Below the pieces are notes generated by a model that made no database searches, was not told where the DNA came from, and was given only the letters and a program-made list of their open reading frames with translations. A DNA stretch of 64,000 bases from Prevotella sp. (GTDB lineage Bacteria; Bacillota_I; Bacilli_A; ML615J-28; CAG-313). The stretch is taken from NCBI GenBank assembly GCA_023665755.1, contig JAMPDF010000005.1, positions 1 to 64,000 of the forward strand, given 5' to 3'. The translations under genes were made by a program, and so were the position numbers. Below, one piece after another: positions 27,833 to 35,807 of this stretch; positions within the stretch are counted from its first letter, which is position 1, and every line of letters begins with the position of its first letter.

Positions 27833-27997
27833 GTGTTTAAATTAAAACTTTATTTTTAAAACGTTTTTTAATTATATTTTAATTTAAAACAAATTATCTA
27901 TTTTTAATCAAGCAACATCGTTTTAAATTAAATGTTTGTTTTAAAAATATACTTTTAATCTACAACAATGTGTTATATTTTTTGTTTTAAATTAAAC
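27833..27997. repeat. Four iteron-like copies of GTTTTAAATTAAA
   Basis: Copies at 27835-27848 (first base pairs shortened), 27877-27890 (inverted), 27920-27932 and 27984-27997. The spacing is about 40-65 nt. The composition is so AT-rich that some copies could be chance. Confidence 0.4.
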
Positions 27998-28212
27998 AAA
28001 TTTTTGTTACTTTTGTTTTATTTTAAAGTAAAAAACTATTAAAGTAAAAGTTTTTTTGTATCTCTGAACTTTTTTTGTGAGGAAAAACGAAGAAATAGTG
28101 CTTTTTTGGATTTTATGTTTTTACATATATATTTATATACTTATTTTGTTAAAATCTTTTTGTGAGTACATTGTCCATTTATCTGCTTTGCTATTGCTTT
28201 TTTTACTTTTTC

Positions 28213-28228
28213 AAAAACGGCCGTTTTT
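28213..28228. repeat. 16-bp palindrome AAAAACGGCCGTTTTT
   Basis: Perfect inverted repeat, GC-rich at its centre within a nearly GC-free region. A second short inverted repeat, TACCC-CCTA-GGGTA (28236-28249), lies 8 nt away. Both are likely protein-binding sites. Confidence 0.5.
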
Positions 28229-28458
28229 TTGATTTTACCCCCTAGGGTATGAATAATTTTTCATATTTTTGATTAAAATTTATTTTTGACCTTTTTTTTG
28301 GCGTCATTTTATGTTTTTAACTTTCTTTTTTGATGCACTTTACAATCCAACAAAATATTCACTTAAAATCATTGGTTTTGATTGTTTTACTCAAAAATAA
28401 GTTTTTATGTATATATGGTTGTATTTTTTTAATTATCTAAATAAATATTGCGTTTTAT

Positions 28459-28487
28459 TTGAATTAAAAAGACTAGCGTGATATAAT
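28459..28487 (+). promoter_or_regulatory. Sigma-A promoter of the RHH-parA pair
   Basis: TTGAAT, 17 nt, TATAAT, followed by an AGGAGG site and ATG at 28514. Confidence 0.8.
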
Positions 28488-28513
28488 GTACGAGTAAATA
28501 GGAGGTATTATAA

Positions 28514-28876
28514 ATGACACAACAACCAATAAAAAGAAGAAACCCTTTTGAAAGGGCTGTGGAAGAAAAACCGGCTCCAAAACCAGCTGCTGTTGTTTTA
28601 GAACCAGAAGATGCAATAGAAGATGATACTTTTATTGAAGAAGAGCCTGTTATTGTAAAGCCAGTTCGTCAACAACCTGCTCCAAGACAACAGAGAACAA
28701 CATCAAGACAGCAGTATTATGTTCCAGAAGAGGTTAGACGAGAAAAGTATACTTCCACAATGGAAGTTAATTTGAAAAGACAGATAAAAATTGTGTGTGC
28801 AACAAGAGGAATTATGTTTGCAAAGTTTGTTGAAGACGCATGTAGAGAAAAATTAGCAAGGGAGGGAATTAAATAA
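28514..28876 (+). CDS. Ribbon-helix-helix DNA-binding protein, candidate centromere-binding ParB analogue
   Basis: A 120-residue protein. Residues 1-75 are a disordered Pro/Gln/Glu/Arg-rich arm (RRNPFERAVEEK, QQPAPRQQRTT). Residues about 80-120 look like a ribbon-helix-helix domain: a beta strand YTSTMEVNLKR followed by two helices ending FVEDACREKLAREG. A flexible arm next to an RHH domain and a ParA gene directly downstream is the layout of ParG/omega-type partition proteins, where the arm stimulates ParA ATPase. Its end overlaps the parA start by one base (TAATG). It is no Spo0J homologue. Function is inferred from context. Confidence 0.7.
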   Translation: MTQQPIKRRNPFERAVEEKPAPKPAAVVLEPEDAIEDDTFIEEEPVIVKPVRQQPAPRQQRTTSRQQYYVPEEVRREKYTSTMEVNLKRQIKIVCATRGIMFAKFVEDACREKLAREGIK

Positions 28877-29664
28877 TGCCAATCATTTCTGCATTTTGTA
28901 AAAAAGGTGGGGTAGGTAAGACTACTTTTCTTGGTTATCTCGCCCATTATTATGCTACACAGGGAAAAACAGTTTTAGTAATTAGTGCGGATGATCAAAA
29001 TAGTATTTTTAAAATTTTCGGTGTAGATAATTTTGTAACAGAAAAAGATGATGATTTTTTTGAACATCTACTTGTTGGTGAAAAAGAGCCACAAGATATT
29101 ACTTTTGAGGCAAGAATAAATATGTATTTAATGAAAACTTTAAATACAGACAGACTTTCGCTAAATTTAACCTTAAAAAGATCTGAAGAAAAGCATTTAA
29201 GAGCAATAATTGAAGGATTTACTCAATTTTTTGATTATATTTTTATCGATTTTCCACCTTCAAGTAGTAGATTAAGTGAAATTTTACTTGACATCAGTCA
29301 GTCTATTTTAATTGTTGTCGGCTTAGACACGCTTGGATTGCAAGGATTTTCGAATACAATTCAGTATTTTGTTGATACTGACATCGATTTAGACAAAATT
29401 AGGTACGTTGTTCCCGTTGGATACATCAAAGGAAGACGCGCTCCTATGAAGTGTTTGAAGGAGTTAATCGAACAAGCAAAAAACCTTACTCCAAAGGCTA
29501 AAATTACCACTCCAATCAAGGACAAAGCAGAGATCAAAAACATTCAGTCTGATGGCATTTCTATTTTTGATAATCAACCTATGAAAGACCGATTCCATCA
29601 AAAAAACTTTGATGAGATAAAAAAGGACCTTATTTCTTTGTATAATGAACTAATTTTAGACTAA
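28876..29664 (+). CDS. parA: ParA family partition ATPase
   Basis: A 262-residue ATPase with the deviant Walker A CKKGGVGKTTFLGYLAHYYA at residues about 8-27 and the FIDFPPSSS segment matching the second ParA motif. There is no N-terminal helix-turn-helix, so it is of the short (type Ib) class that relies on a partner for DNA binding. ParA proteins form ATP-dependent gradients on the nucleoid that move the bound centromere. It lies within the origin cluster, opposite in direction to dnaN, and shares a terminator with it. It could serve the chromosome, or be a relic of plasmid integration. Confidence 0.85.
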   Translation: MPIISAFCKKGGVGKTTFLGYLAHYYATQGKTVLVISADDQNSIFKIFGVDNFVTEKDDDFFEHLLVGEKEPQDITFEARINMYLMKTLNTDRLSLNLTLKRSEEKHLRAIIEGFTQFFDYIFIDFPPSSSRLSEILLDISQSILIVVGLDTLGLQGFSNTIQYFVDTDIDLDKIRYVVPVGYIKGRRAPMKCLKELIEQAKNLTPKAKITTPIKDKAEIKNIQSDGISIFDNQPMKDRFHQKNFDEIKKDLISLYNELILD

Positions 29665-29672
29665 AAAACAAT

Positions 29673-29700
29673 AAAAAAGCCCAATAATTGGGCTTTTTTA
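29673..29700. terminator. Bidirectional terminator between parA and dnaN
   Basis: AAAAAAGCCCAA / TTGGGCTTTTTT hairpin with U runs in both directions between convergent stops. Confidence 0.9.
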
Positions 29701-29712
29701 TTTCAATTTATG

Positions 29713-30834
29713 TTAAAAAACGCGTACTGGCAAAAGCAATTGCATCAAATTTGAACTTTCCGTTGATTTTATTACAGTAGGCTTTATTTCCCCTGTAAAA
29801 AAGAAACTAATTTGGTCTGAATCAAAAGATCTAATTGCTTCCATCAAATATTTTGTGCTAAACGCAATTTGAAAATGTACATCATCAATTTCATTTAATA
29901 AACTAATATCTTCAACAACTTTTCCAATTTCTGATGAATTTGAAGAGATTTCTACTCGATTTTTATTGGAAAAATTAAATTTTACTATGCTTAAATTATC
30001 TAAACTAGTAAATAAAGATGCTCTATCAACCGCATTTAATAACTCGTTTTTATTAAATGTAGCAAAAAATAGCGTTTCTTTAGGGAACAAACTTGTCGTA
30101 TCTGGATAGTTTCCTTCGACTAATCTTGTTACAAAAACCATATTTTTATATTCAAATAAAGCTTTATTATTCTCTAAATATAATTTTACAAATGTTGAAT
30201 CATCCTCTAAAATCTTATTCAATTCCTCTAATGATTTACTTGGAATGTTTACTTGAATTTCAGCTTCTTCTGCTAATTTAGAAACTTTTTTGGCCAACCT
30301 AAAACTATCTGTAGCAACAATTTCTAGACTACCATTTTTAGCTCTAAAATTTAGACTTGTTAAAACGATTCTCGATTCTGATGTTGCACAGGCAAAAGCA
30401 GTTTGTCGAATTATCTTTTTTAACTCTTTGCTATCAAAAAGAATGGGTTCTGTTGAAAATGAAAAATTAGTAGTTGGATAGTTAGTTTTATCATATGCTA
30501 TTAATGTAAAGTCCGAACGATCTGAAACGATTTGAATGGTTGACTCTTCATATAAAGAGAAGTCAACATTTTTTCCTTCAACTTTTTTTACAATTTCTAT
30601 AAAATATTTTCCAGGAACAACACATTCTCCGTTTTCATAAAGTTTTACTTTTTCACTTTTTGTAAGCTCTACTTTAATAGCTATTTCTTTATTTGTTGTA
30701 ATAAAATAAATTTTTTCATCTCTAACAATAATTTGAACTCCTGTTAAAACAGGCATTGGTGTTTTTTGAGAAAGACCTTTTGATACAATTGATAATGTAT
30801 TGGTTAGTAATTCTCTTTCTATTGAAAATTTCAT
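29713..30834 (-). CDS. dnaN: DNA polymerase III beta subunit (sliding clamp)
   Basis: A 373-residue ring-forming clamp that tethers polymerase III to DNA. The start MKFSIERELLTNTLSIVSKGL, the middle TKYLMEAIRSFD and the end LMQLLLPVRVF are the usual clamp landmarks, with three repeated clamp domains of about 120 residues. It follows dnaA by 114 nt on the same strand, and that gap carries two overlapping DnaA boxes. The order dnaA-dnaN is universal in Bacillota, but here parA/RHH and the non-coding region separate dnaN from the S4-recF genes. Confidence 0.96.
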   Translation of the reverse strand: MKFSIERELLTNTLSIVSKGLSQKTPMPVLTGVQIIVRDEKIYFITTNKEIAIKVELTKSEKVKLYENGECVVPGKYFIEIVKKVEGKNVDFSLYEESTIQIVSDRSDFTLIAYDKTNYPTTNFSFSTEPILFDSKELKKIIRQTAFACATSESRIVLTSLNFRAKNGSLEIVATDSFRLAKKVSKLAEEAEIQVNIPSKSLEELNKILEDDSTFVKLYLENNKALFEYKNMVFVTRLVEGNYPDTTSLFPKETLFFATFNKNELLNAVDRASLFTSLDNLSIVKFNFSNKNRVEISSNSSEIGKVVEDISLLNEIDDVHFQIAFSTKYLMEAIRSFDSDQISFFFTGEIKPTVIKSTESSNLMQLLLPVRVF

Positions 30835-30889
30835 AATTTGTAACCTCTTATTATTTTTATTTTTTTATTAATTTACTTATTATTAGTCA

Positions 30890-30970
30890 TGTGGATAAGT
30901 GGATAACTTTTTTAGAAGTGAATTTTCTAGTCCTTATATTATAACAAATTATTTGTTTAATTTATCCACA
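30890..30970. other. DnaA-box cluster downstream of dnaA (second half of oriC)
   Basis: TGTGGATAA at 30890-30898 is followed, overlapping by one base, by AGTGGATAA at 30898-30906. TTATCCACA lies inside the end of dnaA at 30962-30970. Together with the cluster at 32407-32478 they frame dnaA, as in the bipartite origin of B. subtilis. Confidence 0.7.
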
Positions 30971-32331
30971 ATATTTTTCACATCCAGTTGAATATACTCA
31001 TCATTTTTTATGCCATAGTCTATCTTATCAATTGCATGAGCGATTGTTGCATGATCTCTATTTCCTAAACATTCGCCTATTTTTTTAAGTCCGACATTAT
31101 ATTTAGTACGAATTAAATAAATAGCAATACTTCGTGCATAGACAATATCTTGCTTTCTAGAAGAACCAGATAAATCCTTAACATTAATATTAAAATAGGA
31201 AGATACAACATTTTTGACTAATTCTATATTTCGATTAGATCCCTCAGAATTTCTTTCTCTTTCCGAAGGAAGAATTGATTCTAGTGACGTTATTGCATTT
31301 TCAATATTATATTTAATGTCAAAGGCAACACAATAATTAACAAACCTTCTTAAAGCACCTTCAAGTTCTCTAATATTTTCTTGAAAATTTGTTGCAATAT
31401 ACTCTAAAACTTCATCAGGGACATCGTTTGGATTGACAATAAGGGTGGATAATTTGTTTCTTAAAATAGATTTTCTAAGCTCATGATTAGGCTTTTGAAC
31501 ATCTACTTGCATTCCCCAAGTAAATCGAGATTTCAAACGATCCATAATGTTTAATTCACTAGCTTTTCGGTCCGATGTAACAATAATTTGTTTGTTGTTT
31601 TCAAAAAGGTATTCAAATAATTTAAAAAATTCATCTTGCGACCCCTGTCTATCAGCAAGATATTGAATATCATCGACTAAAAGCACATCAGCAGAGCGAT
31701 AATATTTGTCAAATGAATCAGAGATATTAGTGTTTTTTTGATTTTTATTCTTTGATTTAAAATAATCTTCTACAAATTGTTGGGCAGTAGTATAAACAAT
31801 ATTTGTATTGACATTATTTTTTAAAATATAATGTCCTATTGCCATCATCAAGTGTGTTTTACCTAAACCTACATCACCAAAAATATAAAATGGATTGATT
31901 GTTACATGGGGAGATTCGGCAACTTTCATTGAAAAAATAAAAGCCTCTCTATTAGAAATGCCTGTAACAAAATTGTCAAAAGTATATTCAGGTCTTAAAA
32001 CACGCTCTCGAATTACTTTTTCGCTTGGATCAACGGTTGTTAATATTGGTGTATTCATTTTTTTTACTTCTGCTTCCGCATCTTGAGATGTAATGAATTG
32101 AAAATACATTTTTTCAGGTGCAACAGTACAAAGATATTCATTCATTTTAGTCAAATACAATTTAGAGAGCCTAAATACTTCTAATTTATTTGAAACAATA
32201 AGGTAAATGTTACCATTTTCTACCTTATGTATTTGTTTAAGCCCTTCAAATGTATTTTTGTATACTGCAATAGGAAGTTCATTTTTTAAATTTTCTTTTA
32301 CCTTATCTAGTAATTGATAAGCTTGCTCCAT
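30949..32331 (-). CDS. dnaA: Chromosomal replication initiator DnaA
   Basis: A 460-residue AAA+ initiator that binds DnaA boxes and opens the origin. Seen are the N-terminal helical domain I (residues 1-90), Walker A GDVGLGKTHLMMAIG, Walker B VLLVDDIQYL, and the domain IV signature CLGNRDHATIAHAIDKI. The start at 32331 has GAGGTGATGCT before ATG; an in-frame ATG 45 nt upstream lacks a ribosome site. Box clusters lie on both sides, so autoregulation by DnaA is likely. Confidence 0.97.
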   Translation of the reverse strand: MEQAYQLLDKVKENLKNELPIAVYKNTFEGLKQIHKVENGNIYLIVSNKLEVFRLSKLYLTKMNEYLCTVAPEKMYFQFITSQDAEAEVKKMNTPILTTVDPSEKVIRERVLRPEYTFDNFVTGISNREAFIFSMKVAESPHVTINPFYIFGDVGLGKTHLMMAIGHYILKNNVNTNIVYTTAQQFVEDYFKSKNKNQKNTNISDSFDKYYRSADVLLVDDIQYLADRQGSQDEFFKLFEYLFENNKQIIVTSDRKASELNIMDRLKSRFTWGMQVDVQKPNHELRKSILRNKLSTLIVNPNDVPDEVLEYIATNFQENIRELEGALRRFVNYCVAFDIKYNIENAITSLESILPSERERNSEGSNRNIELVKNVVSSYFNINVKDLSGSSRKQDIVYARSIAIYLIRTKYNVGLKKIGECLGNRDHATIAHAIDKIDYGIKNDEYIQLDVKNIVDKLNK

Positions 32332-32406
32332 AGCATCACCTCTTATATATGATATCAAAAAATGTAAAAAAAACAAAGTAGATAGTAAAAAAAGTTTTCC
32401 TCATAG

Positions 32407-32478
32407 TTATCCACATTTTATCCACAAATTCTAAATAAAACAATAAACATTTTATTCACTTTGTGGATAAGTGGATAA
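32407..32478. other. Replication origin, DnaA-box cluster upstream of dnaA
   Basis: TTATCCACA at 32407-32415 and 32418-32426, TGTGGATAA at 32462-32470 and AGTGGATAA at 32470-32478, arranged as two pairs of opposite orientation around an AT-only stretch. With the AT-rich sequence up to 32555 as possible unwinding element, this is the best oriC candidate. Gene directions diverge from here. Confidence 0.85.
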
Positions 32479-32558
32479 AGCGAAAACATAGATTAACATA
32501 TTTAACTTGCCAAAAAAAAAGATTTATGATAAAATGATTAAAAATAAAGAGGTGTATT

Positions 32559-33692
32559 ATGAAAAACGGAGTATTAAATGCAAAATTTAAAATTTTGATT
32601 ATAACAGTTTATACTGTTTCTATATTTCTTTTGATTGGTTGTGCTTTTCTTTTGAAACCCTCTAATCGTAGAGAAAGTTTTTCAAATTATGGAACGAAAC
32701 CATATGATGATAATTTAGGGATTGCTTTAAGAGAAACTGAAGATAGAAAGTCTGTTTTGGAAACGTATTCAAGTTCTAAGACAACAGATGTAGAAAGAAA
32801 AGCAGGAAAACATGAGAAATCAACGTATAATTTACAATTAACTCTTGTAAAACTTACAACTAAAGAATTAAATAATATTAAAATTATTATTGCAGCAAGA
32901 ACAGAAGATGGTGGATACAGATATGCTGATTATACAACAAATTCAAAATATCTAAGCGCACAGACTTTTACTTCAGTTACTACATTTTCTTCTTTTTCTA
33001 GTAAAACTATAGAAGAAAAAGAGAAAAACAATTCAACTATAGATGTGAAATTTGATGAAACACCAGTAGAATTTTTTATCAAAATATTATATAGTGTAGA
33101 TGAAAATCATAAAATATTAGAATATAAAGTAAGTCCTTTAGAGGTCGAAGCATCTACTTTTTCAACTTATGAAAAAAGAAATATAATTAATGCTGGAAAT
33201 GGTGAGAATTCGTTATTCATCAATCCGATGAATGATGTATTTCGCTTAAAACTATCAAAAACTGAAGTAGATGAAACTAGCACCATTGATACTATTCATC
33301 GAGATACATTAAAATTGGAATTAAGAACGAATTTATCTGGATTAAGTAATTATAAGTATGAATTGGATTATCTAAGAGAGCACCAATTGAAAAAAATAGA
33401 AGTTCCAAAGGAAAATGTATGGGATATTGATCCCGAAGTAGCAGAAATGAAATTAGAAGTTTGGGGAAAAATTGATTCAAAAGATAGTGCATTTTCTAAT
33501 TATGTGAAATTGTATGCTTTGTACGGATTCTTTAGTTCGCAAAGAACAATGTCATTAACAACGGTTACTATTGACGAATCTTTAAATTTAAGTGATATTT
33601 ATATTGTGATGAATGGTGAAATTTATAACGGAACTGTAGACCAAATTCACACTTCCTATCAAATTGATTATAAAAGTTTGCCAAATATTTAA
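32559..33692 (+). CDS. Membrane-anchored or lipoprotein of unknown function next to oriC
   Basis: A 377-residue protein with an N-terminal hydrophobic segment (about residues 10-35) containing a lipobox-like LIGC, so it may be acylated or a single-pass anchor. The rest is soluble and beta-rich (TLKLELRTNLSGL, EVWGKIDSK) with Ser/Thr-rich stretches. I recognise no family. Its position between dnaA and rpmH is unusual, because these genes normally flank the origin directly. It has an AGAGGTG site before ATG. No terminator is visible before the rpmH promoter. Confidence 0.7.
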   Translation: MKNGVLNAKFKILIITVYTVSIFLLIGCAFLLKPSNRRESFSNYGTKPYDDNLGIALRETEDRKSVLETYSSSKTTDVERKAGKHEKSTYNLQLTLVKLTTKELNNIKIIIAARTEDGGYRYADYTTNSKYLSAQTFTSVTTFSSFSSKTIEEKEKNNSTIDVKFDETPVEFFIKILYSVDENHKILEYKVSPLEVEASTFSTYEKRNIINAGNGENSLFINPMNDVFRLKLSKTEVDETSTIDTIHRDTLKLELRTNLSGLSNYKYELDYLREHQLKKIEVPKENVWDIDPEVAEMKLEVWGKIDSKDSAFSNYVKLYALYGFFSSQRTMSLTTVTIDESLNLSDIYIVMNGEIYNGTVDQIHTSYQIDYKSLPNI

Positions 33693-33729
33693 ATAATTTG
33701 AAAATAAAATTTTGAAAAAGCAAATTGTA

Positions 33730-33758
33730 TTGACAAATATATCGAAAAGATGTATAAT
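33730..33758 (+). promoter_or_regulatory. Sigma-A promoter of rpmH
   Basis: TTGACA, 17 nt, TATAAT: perfect consensus, 33 nt before the rpmH ATG. Confidence 0.9.
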
Positions 33759-33791
33759 AAGTAAGCATGGTTTTTAATTGGAGGTGCTCAT

Positions 33792-33926
33792 ATGAAAAGA
33801 ACATACCAACCTAATAAACGTAAACATAGTAAAACTCATGGTTTCCGTGCTCGTATGGCTACAGTAGGCGGAAGAAAAGTACTAGCGCGTAGACGTTCAA
33901 AAGGTAGAGCTGTATTATCAGCATAA
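33792..33926 (+). CDS. rpmH: 50S ribosomal protein L34
   Basis: A 44-residue, strongly basic protein beginning MKRTYQPNKRKHSKTHGFR and ending with RRRSKGRAVLSA, the near-invariant L34 sequence. The ribosome site is TTGGAGGTGC, 5 nt before the ATG. It is too short for many gene finders. It is followed by a hairpin and then rnpA, the standard order on the right flank of oriC. Confidence 0.97.
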   Translation: MKRTYQPNKRKHSKTHGFRARMATVGGRKVLARRRSKGRAVLSA

Positions 33927-33949
33927 ATACATAGTTATTATTAAACTTG

Positions 33950-33990
33950 GACCACTTCAGTCATAAATGTAAGTGGTCTTTTATTTTTTA
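33950..33990 (+). terminator. Terminator or attenuator between rpmH and rnpA
   Basis: GACCACTT / AAGTGGTC stem with a 13-nt loop, followed by TTTTATTTTTT. It should stop part of the transcripts so that L34 is made in excess over RnpA. Confidence 0.75.
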
Positions 33991-34005
33991 AAATTAGAGG
34001 TCAAT

Positions 34006-34371
34006 ATGAAAAAAGAAAATAGAATAAAGAAAAACCATGAAATAGCCTCAATTGTAAATAAAAGAAAAAAAGTTGTGAATCAAAATTACATTTTATATTA
34101 TCAAATATCAGAAGATGATAAATTAAGAGTAGCCATTTCTGTATCTAAAAAATATGGGCATGCTTTTGAAAGAAATAAAGCTAAAAGAATTGTAAGAAAT
34201 ATAGTGCGAAAATATGTGCATACTGTGGCTAATCTGAATATTGTTGTTGTAATCAAACCACAATCAAAATTACAATCATTTGAAGTTTTATCAAATGAAT
34301 TAAATTTTTTATTTAAATTAATCTTAAGAAAAACTCAAGGAGGAAAAAGTGAAATTTTATCAGGATTATAG
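34006..34371 (+). CDS. rnpA: Ribonuclease P protein component
   Basis: A 121-residue basic protein that assists the RNA subunit in 5' tRNA processing. The family core is visible as VAISVSKKYGHAFERNKAKRI followed by VRNIVRKY. The start at 34006 has TAGAGGTC before it; an in-frame start 33 nt upstream lies within the hairpin and lacks a ribosome site. Its end overlaps yidC by 23 nt, giving coupled translation. Confidence 0.93.
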   Translation: MKKENRIKKNHEIASIVNKRKKVVNQNYILYYQISEDDKLRVAISVSKKYGHAFERNKAKRIVRNIVRKYVHTVANLNIVVVIKPQSKLQSFEVLSNELNFLFKLILRKTQGGKSEILSGL

Positions 34372-35797
34372 AAAAATATTTTGTCTTGTATTAGTTGTTT
34401 TTTTGACATTTTTGACATCTTGTAGTTGTACTGGTTCGAACAAGCCTAAAAATAGTTATGCAAAATCAGAAACAACCAAAAATAAAATTGAATGGGTAAA
34501 TGAACAAATAAAAAATAAATCTACAGAAAAAATAGATGCTAAAAAAGCAGAATTAGAATTGTTAAATCAAACTATTACAGAAGAAGAAATATTGCAATTG
34601 ACCAAAGACGCAGCAATTGAAATTGTAGAAGGTTATGTAGATTATGAAGCTGTTGTATATAAAAAGAAATTTCAATATCAAGCAGATATTTTAGAACTTA
34701 GTATTGTACCACAATATATTGGATATCTTGAAAATGCGACTCTTTCTAAGGATACTGACACACAAGAAGGCAGTGCTTGGGTTGCTGCAGCAACGTATGT
34801 TCAAAGTTGTACGGGAGCTTCTAATAAAAATAGTCGAGATATGATTGAATTAATTGAAGGAAATGCAGATAACGATAACAAAACCAATATTAATGATATT
34901 GTTTGTGCTTTTGTATTGAGAGTAGATGAAACGACTACTACTCAAGAAACAGAACCTATTCGTTTTTATACAGGTAAAGCGTTTTGGAGTCATTTGTTTA
35001 ATAATTTATTAGTGTTCCCATTAGCTTGGCTAATTTATCAAATATCGAGCCTATTTGGCGGATTTTATATTATTGGCTTGTTTGTTATTACAGTATTAGT
35101 TCGAACTGTTGCTTGGCCAATTTATGCCAAAACAAACGACATGTCATTAAAGATGTCGTTGATGCAACCAGAACTTCAATCAATTCAAGACAAATATGCG
35201 GCACGTCAAGACGAAAGATCAAAGCAAATGCAACAGATGGAAATGGCTCAGTTATATAAAAAATATAAAGTAGGTATTGGTGGATGTTTAATGCCGTTTT
35301 TACAATTTCCGATCTTTATGGCCATTTATCGTGCTGTTTCAAGAATCCCTTACACAGTTGAATACACTGGAACTATATATTCAAACAATTGGGCTAATGA
35401 ATTAAATCCTAATTTTTTAGGTATCAATCTTTTTGAAGATAGAACAACCGGAACAGGTCAAATGGTAGGTATTATTATTTTAATGATAATTGTTGTTGGA
35501 ACACAGTTTTTAAGTCAGTGGCTTTCTCAAAGAAGACAAAAGAAAAATCAAGATGCAGCACAAGCAGATATTCCAGCATATCGAAGAAAATCTTATGAAC
35601 AAACTAAAAATAGTTCTCAAACATCTATGAAAATGATGATGTATATGATGATGCTTATGATGGGATTGTTTGTCTTTACAAGCAAAGCTGGTCTTGGTGT
35701 ATACTGGTGTATTGGTAACCTTTATTCCATTCTACAGATGGAAATTAATCATCGGACAAGTGCCAAACGATTAGAAAAATTAAAGAAAAGTATTTAG
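34349..35797 (+). CDS. yidC: Membrane protein insertase YidC/SpoIIIJ, lipoprotein type
   Basis: A 482-residue insertase starting at a GTG with AGGAGG upstream. The N-terminus is a lipoprotein signal with LTSC near residue 25. About 180 outer residues follow, longer than the short linker of B. subtilis SpoIIIJ. The conserved insertase part starts near residue 210 (FNNLLVFPLAWLIY), with the typical GIGGCLMPFLQFPIFMAIY and a C-terminal GVYWCIGNLYSILQ. It integrates membrane proteins alone or with SecYEG. It lies in the standard rnpA-yidC-jag order; the sporulation role of SpoIIIJ is possible in this spore former. Confidence 0.93.
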   Translation: MKFYQDYRKIFCLVLVVFLTFLTSCSCTGSNKPKNSYAKSETTKNKIEWVNEQIKNKSTEKIDAKKAELELLNQTITEEEILQLTKDAAIEIVEGYVDYEAVVYKKKFQYQADILELSIVPQYIGYLENATLSKDTDTQEGSAWVAAATYVQSCTGASNKNSRDMIELIEGNADNDNKTNINDIVCAFVLRVDETTTTQETEPIRFYTGKAFWSHLFNNLLVFPLAWLIYQISSLFGGFYIIGLFVITVLVRTVAWPIYAKTNDMSLKMSLMQPELQSIQDKYAARQDERSKQMQQMEMAQLYKKYKVGIGGCLMPFLQFPIFMAIYRAVSRIPYTVEYTGTIYSNNWANELNPNFLGINLFEDRTTGTGQMVGIIILMIIVVGTQFLSQWLSQRRQKKNQDAAQADIPAYRRKSYEQTKNSSQTSMKMMMYMMMLMMGLFVFTSKAGLGVYWCIGNLYSILQMEINHRTSAKRLEKLKKSI

Positions 35798-35807
35798 GTG
35801 AGGAAAT

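Larger units (their letters stand above)
27197..28458. other. Long T-rich non-coding region, candidate centromere or origin element
   Basis: The 1371 bases between the S4 gene and the RHH gene contain no credible gene; the short open frames have no ribosome sites and low-complexity products. The plus strand is heavily T-rich with runs of 6-9 T. CGTTTTTT or AAAAAACG recurs many times, two palindromes built on AAAAACG/CGTTTTT are present, and a 13-bp motif GTTTTAAATTAAA recurs. No DnaA box (TTATCCACA) is visible. Because it lies directly upstream of a ParA/RHH pair, a partition centromere is the best guess. Confidence 0.45.

Noticed and set aside
27197..28458. Second DnaA-dependent origin
   Set aside because: No TTATCCACA or TGTGGATAA box is visible in the gap; all clear boxes lie around dnaA.
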